Below, one piece after another: positions 1 to 10,522 of a stretch of 64,000 bases of DNA; the stretch's first letter is position 1; each line of letters begins with the position of its first letter. The translations under genes and the position numbers were made by a program. Source of the DNA: Nocardioides sp. (GTDB taxonomy: Bacteria > Actinomycetota > Actinomycetes > Propionibacteriales > Nocardioidaceae); NCBI GenBank assembly GCA_002729525.1, contig PBYI01000035.1, positions 24,268 to 88,267 of the forward strand, read 5' to 3'. Below the pieces are notes generated by a model. The model saw only the letters and a list, made by a program, of their open reading frames with translations. It ran no database searches and had not been told where the DNA came from.

Positions 1-79
1 CGTGAGGCCCCCCTCCAACCCTCCCCGGGGTGGGGAGTCACGTGGCGGAGCAGGCAGCAGGTGCGGTGAAATACGGCTC

Positions 80-856
80 GTGCGCAAGCTCGCCCTCGTC
101 CGCCGTCCCGGCCCCCGCGTCGCGGAGGGCATCGTCACCCACCTCGACCGCACCCCGGTCGACGCCGACCTCGCCCTGGTGCAGTGGCAGGGGTACGTCG
201 CCGCCCTGCACGCCGAGGGCTGGGAGACCGTCGAGGTCGAGCCCGCCGACGACTGCCCGGACGCGGTCTTCGTCGAGGACACCGTCGTCGTGTACGGCGA
301 CCTGGCGGTGGTCAGCCGGCCGGGGGCGCCCGAGCGCCGACCCGAGACCGCCGGCACCGAGCGGGCGCTGCGCGAGCTCACCGGCGCCGGCTACCGGATC
401 GCCCGCATCGAGGCGCCCGACACCCTCGACGGCGGCGACGTGCTCAAGCACGACGGCACCGTGTGGGTCGGCCTCGGCGGCCGCACCACGCCCGGCGCGG
501 TCGACCAGCTGCACGACCTGCTCGCCCCGCTCGGCGCGCGCGTGGTCGCCGTACCGCTGGCGGCGGTGCTGCACCTGAAGTCGGCCGTGACCGCCCTGCC
601 CGACGGCACGGTGCTCGGGTGGGACCCGGTGGTCGACGACGCGGCCGTGTGGGACGGCCACTACCTGTCCGTGCCGGAGGAGCCCGGCGCGCACGTGGTG
701 TGCCTCGACGAGTCGACGGTGCTGATGTCGTCGGCCGCCCCGCGCACCCGGGCGCTGCTGGAGGAGCGCGGCCTGCGCGTCGTCACGGTCGACCTGTCGG
801 AGATGGAGAAGCTCGAGGGCTGCGTGACGTGTCTCTCGGTGCGCCTGCGCGGCTGA
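80..856 (+). CDS. ddaH: Dimethylargininase (DDAH)
   Basis: Amidinotransferase-fold enzyme, 258 residues from the GTG at 80, expected to hydrolyse N-omega-methylated arginines to citrulline and methylamines in the cytosol. Family features visible are the acidic substrate loop DDCPDAVFVEDT, the histidine in VLHLKSAVTALPDG, and the C-terminal nucleophile motif EGCVTCLSVRL (second Cys). The length matches bacterial DDAH (about 255). The GTG at 80 was chosen because the protein then starts with the usual VRKLALVRRPG strand; the frame is open upstream to base 2, but that part has a noncoding composition. A related arginine deiminase-type function cannot be excluded, but the length argues against it. 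Confidence 0.88.
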   Translation: MRKLALVRRPGPRVAEGIVTHLDRTPVDADLALVQWQGYVAALHAEGWETVEVEPADDCPDAVFVEDTVVVYGDLAVVSRPGAPERRPETAGTERALRELTGAGYRIARIEAPDTLDGGDVLKHDGTVWVGLGGRTTPGAVDQLHDLLAPLGARVVAVPLAAVLHLKSAVTALPDGTVLGWDPVVDDAAVWDGHYLSVPEEPGAHVVCLDESTVLMSSAAPRTRALLEERGLRVVTVDLSEMEKLEGCVTCLSVRLRG

Positions 857-887
857 GCGCCGACTCGTGACGCACAGGTTCGGCGTC

Positions 888-893
888 TAGGCT
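888..893 (+). promoter_or_regulatory. Possible -10 box for the acyltransferase gene
   Basis: TAGGCT with TCGTGA 17 bases upstream (865-870), about 60 bases before the ATG at 956. The match is weak and rests on position only. Confidence 0.25.
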
Positions 894-955
894 CGGGGGG
901 CTTCCCCGGCGACCCTTCCCCGCGCCACGTCCACCGCACCCGACGCCCGAGACGC

Positions 956-3106
956 ATGCCCGAGACGACGGACTCCCCCGCCCGCCCCCGCCGAGCCGGC
1001 TTCCGCGACGACATCCAGGGGATGCGCGCGTTCGCCGTGCTGGCGATCCTGGTGTTCCACGCGGGCTTCAGTCCCTACCCCGGCGGGTTCGTCACGCTGG
1101 ACGTCTTCTTCGTCCTCTCCGGCTACCTCATCACCACGCTGCTGCTCCGCGAGATCGCGAAGACCGGCAACGTCGACCTGCTGACCTTCTACTCCCGCCG
1201 GGCCCGCCGGATCCTCCCGGCGGCGACCGTCACCACGGTCGGCACCGTCGTGGCCGCGTGGCTGTGGCTGCCGCTCGTCGAGGCCCAGGACACCGCCGTC
1301 GACGCGGTCTGGGCAGCACTGTTCGGCGCCAACATCCGCTTCGCGCTCGAGGAGACCGACTACTTCGCGCAGGGCGAGCCCGCGTCACCGCTGCAGCACT
1401 ACTGGTCGCTGGCGGTCGAGGAGCAGTTCTACCTCGTGCTGCCCGCCATGCTGCTGGGCTGCGTGCTGCTCGCCGCGTGGTCGCGCCGGCGTACGTCGCG
1501 TACGTCGGAGGGTGGCGGGCCGGTGCTCCCGACCGGGCGTGTCATCACCGTCGCGCTCGTCGTCGTCTCCGCGGCGAGCTTCGCGTGGTCGGTGCACGCC
1601 TCCACCGCCAGCCCCGAGAGCGCCTACTTCTCGACCTTCACCCGGGTGTGGGAGTTCGGCGTCGGCTGCCTGCTCGCCCAGGTCGCCGACCGCCTCGCCC
1701 GCGACTTCACCCATCGGATGCGCACACTCCTGTCGGTCGGCGGGTTCGCGCTGATCCTCGGTGCGATGTTCCTCGTCACCGAGGACGACCCGTTCCCCGG
1801 CTGGCTGGCGCTGCTGCCGGTCGTCGGCACCGCACTGGTCATCCTGGCGGGCACCGCGCTGGGCGACCGTACGCCGCCGCCGGTGCAGCGCGCGCTGGGC
1901 TGGCGCCCGCTGGTCGTCGTCGGCGACGCGTCGTACTCGCTCTACCTCTGGCACTGGCCGGTGCTGATCATCGCCCGCCAGCGCAGCGGCGGCGACCTCC
2001 CGCCGGTCGAGCTCGTGCTCGTGCTGGCCGTCGTCGTGCTGATGACCTTCCTGTCCTACCGGTTCGTGGAGCAGCCGTTCCGGCGTCCGCTCCCCCGGCG
2101 CCTCGGCAGCGGGATGGTGCTCTACCCGACCGCCCTGACCGTGTCGCTGCTCGTCGCGTGGGTCAGCGTCACCGGCATCGAGCGCGACCTCGAGGGCGGC
2201 AGCGCGTCCATCTCCGTCACGGAGTTCTCCGCGGCGCCCGACGGCGAGAAGCTGTCGCAGGACTCCACGGTCGCGCTGGTCCAGGCCTCCACCACCGCCG
2301 CTCTCGAGGGAGCCGAGATCCCCGGCGGGCTGCGGCCGGCGCTCACCGACCTCAAGGCCGACAAGGCCGACACCGGGGCGTGCAACTACGACGGACCGCC
2401 GTACGAGCTCTGCGCGCGCGGTGACGCGGACGGCGACAAGACCCTGGTGCTGCTCGGCAACTCCCACGGCCGGCACTGGATCCCGGCGTTCGAGGAGATC
2501 GCACAGGAGGCCGGCTACCGCGCCTACTACCTGGTGAAGTCGAAGTGCACCGCGGCCCGCGTCGAGACCGTGCTCGCCGGCGACGACGAGCCGTGGACCG
2601 ACTGCGACGACTTCAACGACTGGGCCACCCGGCAGGTCGAGGACCTCGACCCCGACCTCGTCGTCGTCTCCACCACCGGCGTGCCCGGCGCGTACGTCGA
2701 CGGCAAGGTCGTCGCGACCGCCGACGGCGTGGCCGACGCGATGCGCGACGGCTACGAGCAGCTGTGGGCCGACCTCAAGCCCCTGGCCGACCGCGTCGTC
2801 GACCTCAGCGACGTACCGCGCCGGGAGGACGAGCCCGGCGAGTGCCTCAGCCGCCGCGGCGCCGACCTCGGCGACTGCCTCAGCGTCCCCGCGCCGCGGG
2901 CGGCCGCGGTCGCGAAGGCCGGTCGGCAGACCGCCCGGGCCGCCGGCGTGGAGGTCGTCGACCCGACCCGGTGGTTCTGCGCCGACGGACAGTGCCCCGC
3001 CGTCGTCGGGCAGACCATCACGATGCGCGACAACGGGCACATGACGACGGTGTACGCCGAGGAGCTCGCCACGCCGCTCGGGCGCGCGCTCGACCTCACC
3101 GACTGA
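956..3106 (+). CDS. Membrane acyltransferase with C-terminal SGNH domain (OafA/YrhL type)
   Basis: 716 residues. The N-terminal half is an Acyltransferase_3 domain with about ten membrane spans. It starts with RDDIQGMRAFAVLAIL and the family motifs LDVFFVLSGYLIT and LWHWPVL. After about residue 400 comes an extracytoplasmic SGNH hydrolase-like domain with block I as LLGNSHGRHWIPAF and a C-terminal NGHMTTVYAEEL in the position of the catalytic Asp/His block. Such fusions O-acylate cell-envelope polysaccharides or peptidoglycan outside the cell; the actual acceptor here is unknown. It stands alone, between ddaH and a convergent DUF255 gene. Confidence 0.87.
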   Translation: MPETTDSPARPRRAGFRDDIQGMRAFAVLAILVFHAGFSPYPGGFVTLDVFFVLSGYLITTLLLREIAKTGNVDLLTFYSRRARRILPAATVTTVGTVVAAWLWLPLVEAQDTAVDAVWAALFGANIRFALEETDYFAQGEPASPLQHYWSLAVEEQFYLVLPAMLLGCVLLAAWSRRRTSRTSEGGGPVLPTGRVITVALVVVSAASFAWSVHASTASPESAYFSTFTRVWEFGVGCLLAQVADRLARDFTHRMRTLLSVGGFALILGAMFLVTEDDPFPGWLALLPVVGTALVILAGTALGDRTPPPVQRALGWRPLVVVGDASYSLYLWHWPVLIIARQRSGGDLPPVELVLVLAVVVLMTFLSYRFVEQPFRRPLPRRLGSGMVLYPTALTVSLLVAWVSVTGIERDLEGGSASISVTEFSAAPDGEKLSQDSTVALVQASTTAALEGAEIPGGLRPALTDLKADKADTGACNYDGPPYELCARGDADGDKTLVLLGNSHGRHWIPAFEEIAQEAGYRAYYLVKSKCTAARVETVLAGDDEPWTDCDDFNDWATRQVEDLDPDLVVVSTTGVPGAYVDGKVVATADGVADAMRDGYEQLWADLKPLADRVVDLSDVPRREDEPGECLSRRGADLGDCLSVPAPRAAAVAKAGRQTARAAGVEVVDPTRWFCADGQCPAVVGQTITMRDNGHMTTVYAEELATPLGRALDLTD

Positions 3107-3112
3107 CCCGAG

Positions 3113-3310
3113 GGTCCCGGTCGTCGAGCCCGCCGAGCCGCTGGGGTCCCCGGTCGTCGAGTAGGCACGGAGCGAGGCACGAGCGCAGTGCCGTACCGAG
3201 ACGCAGTGAGCCGACCGACAACTGCGACCACGGCGGTCACCCCTGCCGCGGGTGCGCGCGTCTCGGTACGCCCGGCCCCTCGTCCCTCGGGACCGGGCTG
3301 CTCGACGGAC
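3113..3310. repeat. Intergenic inverted and direct repeat element
   Basis: The 223-base gap between two convergent genes holds a repeated block GGTCCCGGTCGTCGAG (3113-3128) and GGTCCCCGGTCGTCGAG (3145-3161), then a pair of inverted arms CGTACCGAGACGC (3192-3204) and GCGTCTCGGTACG (3258-3270), and a CTCGACG at 3301 facing the GTCGAG copies. It looks like a REP-type intergenic element that may also act as a bidirectional terminator. No coding potential was seen. Confidence 0.5.
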
Positions 3311-3329
3311 GGACCAGCGGCCCGACGAT

Positions 3330-5363
<2,034 letters not shown>

Positions 5364-5380
5364 CGGCACCTCCGAGCGCC

Positions 5381-5386
5381 ACGCTA
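5381..5386 (-). promoter_or_regulatory. Possible -10 box for the DUF255 gene
   Basis: TAGCGT on the minus strand, about 18 bases before the ATG at 5363; the GGAGG ribosome binding site lies between. No clear -35. Confidence 0.35.
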
Positions 5387-5488
5387 TCGCCGCGCGACCG
5401 GGGGTCGTTCGGCTCCCCGCCGAGGTCCGCTCGACCGTGGTCCGCGCGGGCCGGCGGCGCGACGATGGAGATGACCCAGGAGGTCGCC

Positions 5489-5893
5489 ATGCGTACCGTC
5501 GTCCACCACCCGACCCATCCCGTCGTCCCGCCGAGCAGCGCGCACGACACCGCCGACCGGGACCGCACGGCCGTCGGGGTCCTCGCCGGCCTCGTCGCCC
5601 TGGTGACGGCCGTGGCTCTCGGCGCCGCGTCCCTCGACGCACCGACCGCGAGCCTCGCCGTCCCCGCGTGGCTGCTGCTGCTCGCGACCGCGACCTGCTG
5701 CGTGGCGGCCGGCGCCGCGGTCGTCCGGCCGGCGCGGGTCGGTGTCGTCACCGTGGGCTCGGCGACTGCCCTGCTCTCGGGCGCGCTCGGGCAGGCCGTG
5801 CTCGAGGGCCCCGGGGCCGCCACCACCCTGCTGGCCCTCGTGGCAGCGGTGCTCGCCGTGCTGGGGCACCGGTTGACGGCGCCCAGTGCGTGA
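5489..5893 (+). CDS. Small hypothetical membrane protein
   Basis: 134 residues, not assigned to a known family. A polar, His- and Pro-rich N-terminus of about 25 residues is followed by four hydrophobic segments ([56 protein letters not shown] and [15 protein letters not shown]). The start at 5489 is preceded by CAGGAGGTCGCC; an earlier in-frame ATG at 5465 lacks a ribosome binding site. It is divergent from DUF255 and 143 bases ahead of the histidine kinase. Confidence 0.6.
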   Translation: MRTVVHHPTHPVVPPSSAHDTADRDRTAVGVLAGLVALVTAVALGAASLDAPTASLAVPAWLLLLATATCCVAAGAAVVRPARVGVVTVGSATALLSGALGQAVLEGPGAATTLLALVAAVLAVLGHRLTAPSA

Positions 5894-5953
5894 TGCGGGT
5901 GACAGGTCTGGACGAATGTCTCGACAGGGCCTGTTCGCGGGCGCGGACCGGAT

Positions 5954-5959
5954 TACACT
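5954..5959 (+). promoter_or_regulatory. Possible -10 box of the histidine kinase gene
   Basis: TACACT in GGATTACACTCC, about 78 bases before the ATG at 6037. No convincing -35 is seen. Confidence 0.3.
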
Positions 5960-6036
5960 CCTCGCGGGGGGCATGACGTGATGTGACACGCGTGGCACAC
6001 GCGCGTCCCGACACGCGCGCGCCGCCGGGAGGACGG

Positions 6037-7842
6037 ATGGGGACGACACAGGCACCGGGTGACCGGGCCGTGCTCGACGTGAGCCCCCGGACCTTCGCCG
6101 CCGCCTGGGAGAACCCCGCCGTGCAGGCCTCCCTGACCGCGATCGGCTCGGCTCTCGTCGACGTCGCCGGCTGGGACGCCGTGGCGGTCAACGGAGTCTA
6201 CGGGCCCGACGAGCTGCGCATCGTCAGCACGGCCGGCGAGGCCGCACTGGTGACCGACCTGCGCTCGCAGTCCTTCCCGCTCCGCGTCGTCCTCGCCGCA
6301 GCCGAGGCTGCCGCGATCGGCGACGTCGCGTTCCTGCCGAGCGGGGCGCTGCCCCTCGAGGTGGTCGCGCACGACTTCGGCCCCGGCCCGGGCGCCCAGC
6401 ACCCGGGACGCTGGCAGCACGACGACGCCGTGCTCGCCGTGCTCCGCCACCCCGGCTACCCGCCCCGCGAGCAGGCGCCGGTCATCGGACTGCTCTCCCT
6501 CGACCTCCCCCGCGACGGCATGCGGCCCGACGACGGTCGCCTCGACCAGGTGCGCGCCCTGGCCCGGATCGCCGAACGAGCACTGGCGGAGGCACTCGAC
6601 CGGCAGCTGTGGTTCGAGGCCGGCCAGGCAGCCGAGGTGGTGCGCGACGTGCAGGCGGCGGCCGCCGCCGAGCACACGCCGTACGACGTCCTGCACGCCG
6701 CACTGGCGGCGCTCGCGCCCCTCGGCCTCACCGAGGCGATGGGAGTGCTCGCGCAGGACCCCGACCACGTCGTCGGCACCGGGCCCGGTCGCGCGTGGCC
6801 CGCTCGGGAGGTCCTCTCCGTCGCGGGTCGGTGCCTGGACCACCAGCGCGTGCTGGTCGTGGCGGTGGACCAGCCCTCGGCCGCCGAGCTCGGCCCGGCC
6901 CAGCACACCGCCCTGGCCCGCGACCTCGCAGCCCGTGGCCTGCACTCGACCGTCCTGGTGCCGCTCGGTGCGGCGGGCGAGCTGCTCGGTGTCCTGGCCC
7001 TGGGCCGCGGCGCGGGCCAGCCGGCGTGGAGCGAGACCGAGCAGACCGCGCTGCTCGAGGTCGGCGCCGGCGTGGGTACCTCCCTGGTCTCGGCCCGGCT
7101 CGTGCAGCGCGAGCACGACCTCGTCGACCGCCTGCGGGCCCTGCAGACCTACAAGCAGACCCTGGTGTCGAGCTTCAGCCACGAGCTCCGCACGCCGCTG
7201 ACCAGCCTGCGCAGCCACGCCGAGCTGCTGGCGGGCGAGCTCGACGGCGTACCGGGCGCGCGCCGGCCGCTCGTGGCCGTCCGACGTCAGGTCGAGCGGC
7301 TCGAGCGCCTGGTGGCCGACCTGGTGCTGCTGTCACGGGCCGTCGACGACGAGCCACCCACCGACCTGCACCCGACCGACCTGCGTGGCCTGGTCCGCGA
7401 CGCCGCCGAGGTGGACGCCGAGCGCCGCAGCGAGGTCGTCCACGAGGTGGTGCTGCCCCGCGAGCCGCTCGGGGTGCGCGCCGACCCGGCCGAGCTCGGA
7501 CCGGCGCTGGTGAGCCTGGTGAGCGCGGCGCTGCCCGACGACGGCCTGGTCCGGCTGGTCGGCGAGATCTGCGAGGGCGAGGTCCTGCTCACCGTCTCCG
7601 GGTCCCTGACGACCGCACCCGGCGTGGCGGACGGGGACGACCTCGCGGGCGAGTTCATCGACTTTTTCCGCGCCCACGACCCGATGGTCCGACGGCTGCC
7701 CGGCTCCGGCCTCGGCCTGCGCGTCGCCGGGGCGGTCGCGACGCGCTACGGCGGGCGCCTCGACGTACGTCGTCTCGGTGCGGGCCGCGCGGAGCTCACG
7801 CTCCGTCTCCCGGCGGTGCCGCTCGACCCGCCCTCCCGCTAG
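6037..7842 (+). CDS. GAF-containing sensor histidine kinase with degenerate ATPase domain
   Basis: 601 residues, apparently cytoplasmic. Residues 1-360 form one or two GAF-like sensor regions. The dimerisation/phosphoacceptor box is SSFSHELRTPLTSLRSH with His382. The C-terminal HATPase_c region keeps the G2 box (LPGSGLGLRVAGAVATRYGG). However, the N-box position reads ELGPALVSLVSAAL without the Mg-binding Asn, and the G1 position reads VSGSLTTAPGVAD without DxGxG. ATP use is therefore doubtful. No response regulator is adjacent. The ATG at 6037 was chosen for its GGGAGGACGG ribosome binding site over a GTG at 5983. Confidence 0.82.
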   Translation: MGTTQAPGDRAVLDVSPRTFAAAWENPAVQASLTAIGSALVDVAGWDAVAVNGVYGPDELRIVSTAGEAALVTDLRSQSFPLRVVLAAAEAAAIGDVAFLPSGALPLEVVAHDFGPGPGAQHPGRWQHDDAVLAVLRHPGYPPREQAPVIGLLSLDLPRDGMRPDDGRLDQVRALARIAERALAEALDRQLWFEAGQAAEVVRDVQAAAAAEHTPYDVLHAALAALAPLGLTEAMGVLAQDPDHVVGTGPGRAWPAREVLSVAGRCLDHQRVLVVAVDQPSAAELGPAQHTALARDLAARGLHSTVLVPLGAAGELLGVLALGRGAGQPAWSETEQTALLEVGAGVGTSLVSARLVQREHDLVDRLRALQTYKQTLVSSFSHELRTPLTSLRSHAELLAGELDGVPGARRPLVAVRRQVERLERLVADLVLLSRAVDDEPPTDLHPTDLRGLVRDAAEVDAERRSEVVHEVVLPREPLGVRADPAELGPALVSLVSAALPDDGLVRLVGEICEGEVLLTVSGSLTTAPGVADGDDLAGEFIDFFRAHDPMVRRLPGSGLGLRVAGAVATRYGGRLDVRRLGAGRAELTLRLPAVPLDPPSR

Positions 7843-7855
7843 CCCCGCCCGGGGG

Positions 7856-9214
7856 TCAGCCCTTCGAGGCGCGCAGCATCTCGTCGCGCTCGACGACCTT
7901 GACCCGCTCGCGTCCGGCCGCCTCGCCCAGCGAGCGCTCGTGCTCGTCGAGCAGCGTCCAGCCGTCCTCGGTGGTGAAGTCGACGCCGCGTGCGGCGAGG
8001 TGCTCGAGGACCGCGGCGGGTTCAGGCTGCTCGGGCTCGGGCAGGAGGCCGGCCTCGAGGTCGGCGAGCAGGTGCCCGACGGTCTCCTTGGCGTCCTTCT
8101 TGGTGTGCCCGATGAGGCCGACGGGGCCGCGCTTGACCCAGCCGGTGCAGTAGAGCCCGGCGACCTGCTCGCCGTCGAGGTCGAGCCCCCGCCCGCCGTC
8201 GTTCGGGACGACGCCGTCGGCCTCGTCGAACGGCACATCGGGCAGCGCGCTGGAGCGGTAGCCCACGGCGCGGTAGACGGCCTGCACGGGCGTCTCGCGG
8301 ACGTCGTCGGTGCGGGTGACGCGGCCGGTGCCGTCGTACTCGGTGCGGGCGGTGCGGATCGCGGTGACACGGCCGTCCTCGCCGACGATCTCCACGGGGT
8401 CCTGCATGAGGTGGATCTCGATGCGGTGCGGGGCGCCGGTCGGGGGCGTCTCGACGTAGCGCAGGAGCGTGTCGACGCCCATCCGCTGCGACTTCACCGA
8501 GCCGATGACGGCCTGGCCGGCGTCGTCGATCTCGAAGCCCTCCTCCTCGACGACGACGTCGACGCTCGGGGAGTGCGAGAGCTCGCGGAGCTCCATCGGG
8601 GAGAACTTCGCGTGCGCCGGGCCGCGGCGGGCGAAGACGTGCACGACCTTCGCCTGGTTGGCGGCCAGGCCGGCCTCCACGTTGGCGGGGATCTCGGTGG
8701 TCATCTGCTCCGCGACCGGCTTGGCGAGCATCCGGGCGACGTCGAGGCCGACGTTGCCGGCGCCGAGGACGGCGACCTCGGTGGCGTCGAGCGGCCACTC
8801 GCGCGGCACGTCGGGGTGCCCGGCGTACCAGCTGACGAAGTCGGCAGCGCCGTAGGAGCCGTCGAGGTCCTGGCCGGGCAGGTCCATCGGGCGGTCGGTC
8901 ATCGCCCCGGTGGCGACGACGACGGCGTCGTAGTGGCGGCGCAGGTCGTCGAGCTTGAGGTCGGTGCCGTAGTCGACGTTGCCGAGGAAGCGCACGCGGT
9001 CGTGGGCGAGCACCCGGCGCAGGGCGTTGATGATCTCCTTGATGCGCGGGTGGTCGGGCGCGACGCCGTAACGGACCAGGCCGTACGGCGCGGGCAGCCG
9101 CTCGATGACGTCGACGACGACCTGCTCGTGCTCCTTCACCAGGAGGTCGGCGGCGTAGATGCCGGCGGGACCTCCGCCGACGACGGCGACGCGGGTGACT
9201 CGGTCGGGGCGCAC
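7856..9214 (-). CDS. fprA: NADPH-ferredoxin reductase, FprA type
   Basis: 452 residues. It has an N-terminal FAD Rossmann motif VVGGGPAGIYAADLL, the FprA/adrenodoxin reductase block PAPYGLVRYGVAPDHPRIK, and a second dinucleotide motif VAVLGAGNVGLDVARML for NADPH. It moves electrons from NADPH to ferredoxin or directly to flavin and P450 partners. The GTG start at 9214 follows GAGGAGCACCC. It lies 75 bases downstream of a flavin reductase gene on the same strand and may be co-transcribed, so the three genes 10441-7856 look like one NADPH/flavin redox cluster. Confidence 0.9.
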   Translation of the reverse strand: MRPDRVTRVAVVGGGPAGIYAADLLVKEHEQVVVDVIERLPAPYGLVRYGVAPDHPRIKEIINALRRVLAHDRVRFLGNVDYGTDLKLDDLRRHYDAVVVATGAMTDRPMDLPGQDLDGSYGAADFVSWYAGHPDVPREWPLDATEVAVLGAGNVGLDVARMLAKPVAEQMTTEIPANVEAGLAANQAKVVHVFARRGPAHAKFSPMELRELSHSPSVDVVVEEEGFEIDDAGQAVIGSVKSQRMGVDTLLRYVETPPTGAPHRIEIHLMQDPVEIVGEDGRVTAIRTARTEYDGTGRVTRTDDVRETPVQAVYRAVGYRSSALPDVPFDEADGVVPNDGGRGLDLDGEQVAGLYCTGWVKRGPVGLIGHTKKDAKETVGHLLADLEAGLLPEPEQPEPAAVLEHLAARGVDFTTEDGWTLLDEHERSLGEAAGRERVKVVERDEMLRASKG

Positions 9215-9289
9215 GGGTGCTCCTCGGGGTTGGGGTGCAGGTGGGTGCCGGTGGGTGCGGCAGGGGTGCTGCGGTGGGGCGGTACGCCG

Positions 9290-9805
9290 TCAGCAGGCGC
9301 GGGGACGCGACACTGCGGCGCCCAGCGGCTGGAGGCCGTGGTAGTCGCGGTCGGCGTAGACCAACGCCTCGGACGCGGGTCCGAGGTCGACGTCGGTCAC
9401 CTCGACCACGACGAGCCAGGACCCGCCCACCGGGACCACCCGGGCAGGGCGTCCACGGAACCGGGCCGGGGCGTCGGCGAGGACCGGGAGGGGCCCGTCG
9501 CCGTGCTGCCAGCCCTGCTCGGCGGTGAACCGCTCGGCGCCGGAGCGCGCGAAGGCCGCCGCCACCTCTCGGTGGTGGTCGGCGAGCAGGACGAGGTCGA
9601 CCACGTCGCTGCCGACGAGCTGCTCGGCGGTCGCCCCGCCGCGCACGACGGAGAACGACAGGGCCGGCGGGTCGGCGCTGACCGACGCCAGGCTGGAGAC
9701 GGTGAGCCCGACGGGTCCGTCGGCGCCCGCGCCGAGCGCGAGCGCGACCCCCGCCGGGTGGCGGCGGAAGCCCTGCTTGAAGGCGTCGGTCGTGGACGTG
9801 GTCAC
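9290..9805 (-). CDS. Flavin reductase-like domain protein (copy 1)
   Basis: 171 residues. It belongs to the FMN-binding split-barrel flavin reductase family, with the core FRRHPAGVALALG and LTVSSLASVSADPPALSFSV. Such proteins reduce FMN/FAD with NAD(P)H for partner monooxygenases, or act as stand-alone flavin reductases. The GTG at 9805 lies 7 bases after a -10 box, so the mRNA is probably leaderless. It is a close paralogue of the gene at 9902-10441 (same LTVSSLASVSADPPALSFSV block), suggesting tandem duplication. The partner oxygenase is not in the window. Confidence 0.85.
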   Translation of the reverse strand: MTTSTTDAFKQGFRRHPAGVALALGAGADGPVGLTVSSLASVSADPPALSFSVVRGGATAEQLVGSDVVDLVLLADHHREVAAAFARSGAERFTAEQGWQHGDGPLPVLADAPARFRGRPARVVPVGGSWLVVVEVTDVDLGPASEALVYADRDYHGLQPLGAAVSRPRAC

Positions 9806-9812
9806 CGTGGTG

Positions 9813-9843
9813 ACGGTAGGACCTCAACGATGGTTGAGGTCAA
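9813..9843 (-). promoter_or_regulatory. MerR/SoxR-like promoter with palindrome in a 19-bp spacer
   Basis: On the minus strand there is a -35 TTGACC (9843-9838) and a -10 TACCGT (9818-9813), exactly 19 bases apart. Centred on the spacer is a perfect dyad of arms ACCTCAAC and GTTGAGGT around 4 bases (9821-9840). A 19-bp spacer overlapped by a dyad is the hallmark of MerR-family activated promoters, and CCTCAA half-sites recall SoxR boxes. The GTG start of the flavin reductase follows 7 bases after the -10. No soxR gene is in the window. Confidence 0.65.
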
Positions 9844-9901
9844 GTCGGACCCCCCTCCGGTGGGCGTGACACGCACCACGTCCGACCCGGCCCACGGGTG
9901 C

Positions 9902-10441
9902 TCAGACGTCGCGAGCCCGACCGCCGAGCACCCGGTAGTCGCGGTCGGCGTACAGCAGCGACGGAGCGTCCGGGCCCAGCCGCACCTCGTCGACCCCGAC
10001 GACGACCAGCCACGACTCCCCCACCTCCAGCCGCTCGACGACGCGGCCGGCGAAGGTCGCCGGAGCGCTCTCGAGGCGCGGCGGCCCGCCGTCGTACGAC
10101 GGGGGCGTCCAGCCCTGCTCGGTGGTGAGCCGGGGCGCGCCCCGGGTGGCGAACGCCCGGGCCACGTCCACGTGCCGCGCGGCCAGCAGCACGACCTCGA
10201 CCCGCGGGGCCGTCGCGACCGCGGCCGCGGTCACGCCGCTGCGCAGCACCGAGAACGACAGCGCGGGCGGGTCGGCGCTGACCGACGCCAGACTCGACAC
10301 CGTGAGGCCCACCGGGCCCGCGGTCGTCGCGGCCACCACGAGCGCCACCCCGGCCGGGTGGCGGCGGAAGCCGTCGCGCAACGACGGGCCACCACTCGCG
10401 CCGCCCGCCCCGTCCGCACCGTCCTGCTCCTGCACGCCCAC
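9902..10441 (-). CDS. Flavin reductase-like domain protein (copy 2)
   Basis: 179 residues from the GTG at 10441. It is a paralogue of the preceding gene, with the same FRRHPAGVAL and LTVSSLASVSADPPALSFSV core and the same C-terminal layout (LLYADRDYRVLGG). The GTG at 10441 was chosen because TACCCT sits 7 bases before it, which fits a leaderless start; a longer frame begins at 10486, but its start directly abuts a poor TAGGGC box. It is divergent from the FUSC exporter. The function is probably FMN reduction for an unknown monooxygenase. Confidence 0.8.
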   Translation of the reverse strand: MGVQEQDGADGAGGASGGPSLRDGFRRHPAGVALVVAATTAGPVGLTVSSLASVSADPPALSFSVLRSGVTAAAVATAPRVEVVLLAARHVDVARAFATRGAPRLTTEQGWTPPSYDGGPPRLESAPATFAGRVVERLEVGESWLVVVGVDEVRLGPDAPSLLYADRDYRVLGGRARDV

Positions 10442-10448
10442 CGGCGCG

Positions 10449-10454
10449 AGGGTA
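10449..10454 (-). promoter_or_regulatory. -10 box, leaderless start of flavin reductase copy 2
   Basis: TACCCT on the minus strand, 7 bases before the GTG at 10441. Confidence 0.5.
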
Positions 10455-10490
10455 GTGCGGACCGACCTCCACGTGACCCCGCGCACGCCC

Positions 10491-10496
10491 TACCGT
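10491..10496 (+). promoter_or_regulatory. -10 box of the FUSC exporter
   Basis: TACCGT, 26 bases before the GTG at 10523. A transcript starting near 10503 would carry the GAGGAGG ribosome binding site, which supports 10523 over the GTG at 10502. Confidence 0.45.
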
Positions 10497-10522
10497 GGAG
10501 CGTGAGGCACGAGGAGGACCAA

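Noticed and set aside
2..79. Upstream extension of the dimethylargininase reading frame
   Set aside because: Noncoding composition and no family similarity; the GTG at 80 gives the normal N-terminus.
5925..5935. ACAGG-G-CCTGT palindrome and a GTGACAG half-site (5900) before the histidine kinase
   Set aside because: Arms are too short and the full 7-5-7 dyad is absent, so it is not counted as another MerR-type site.
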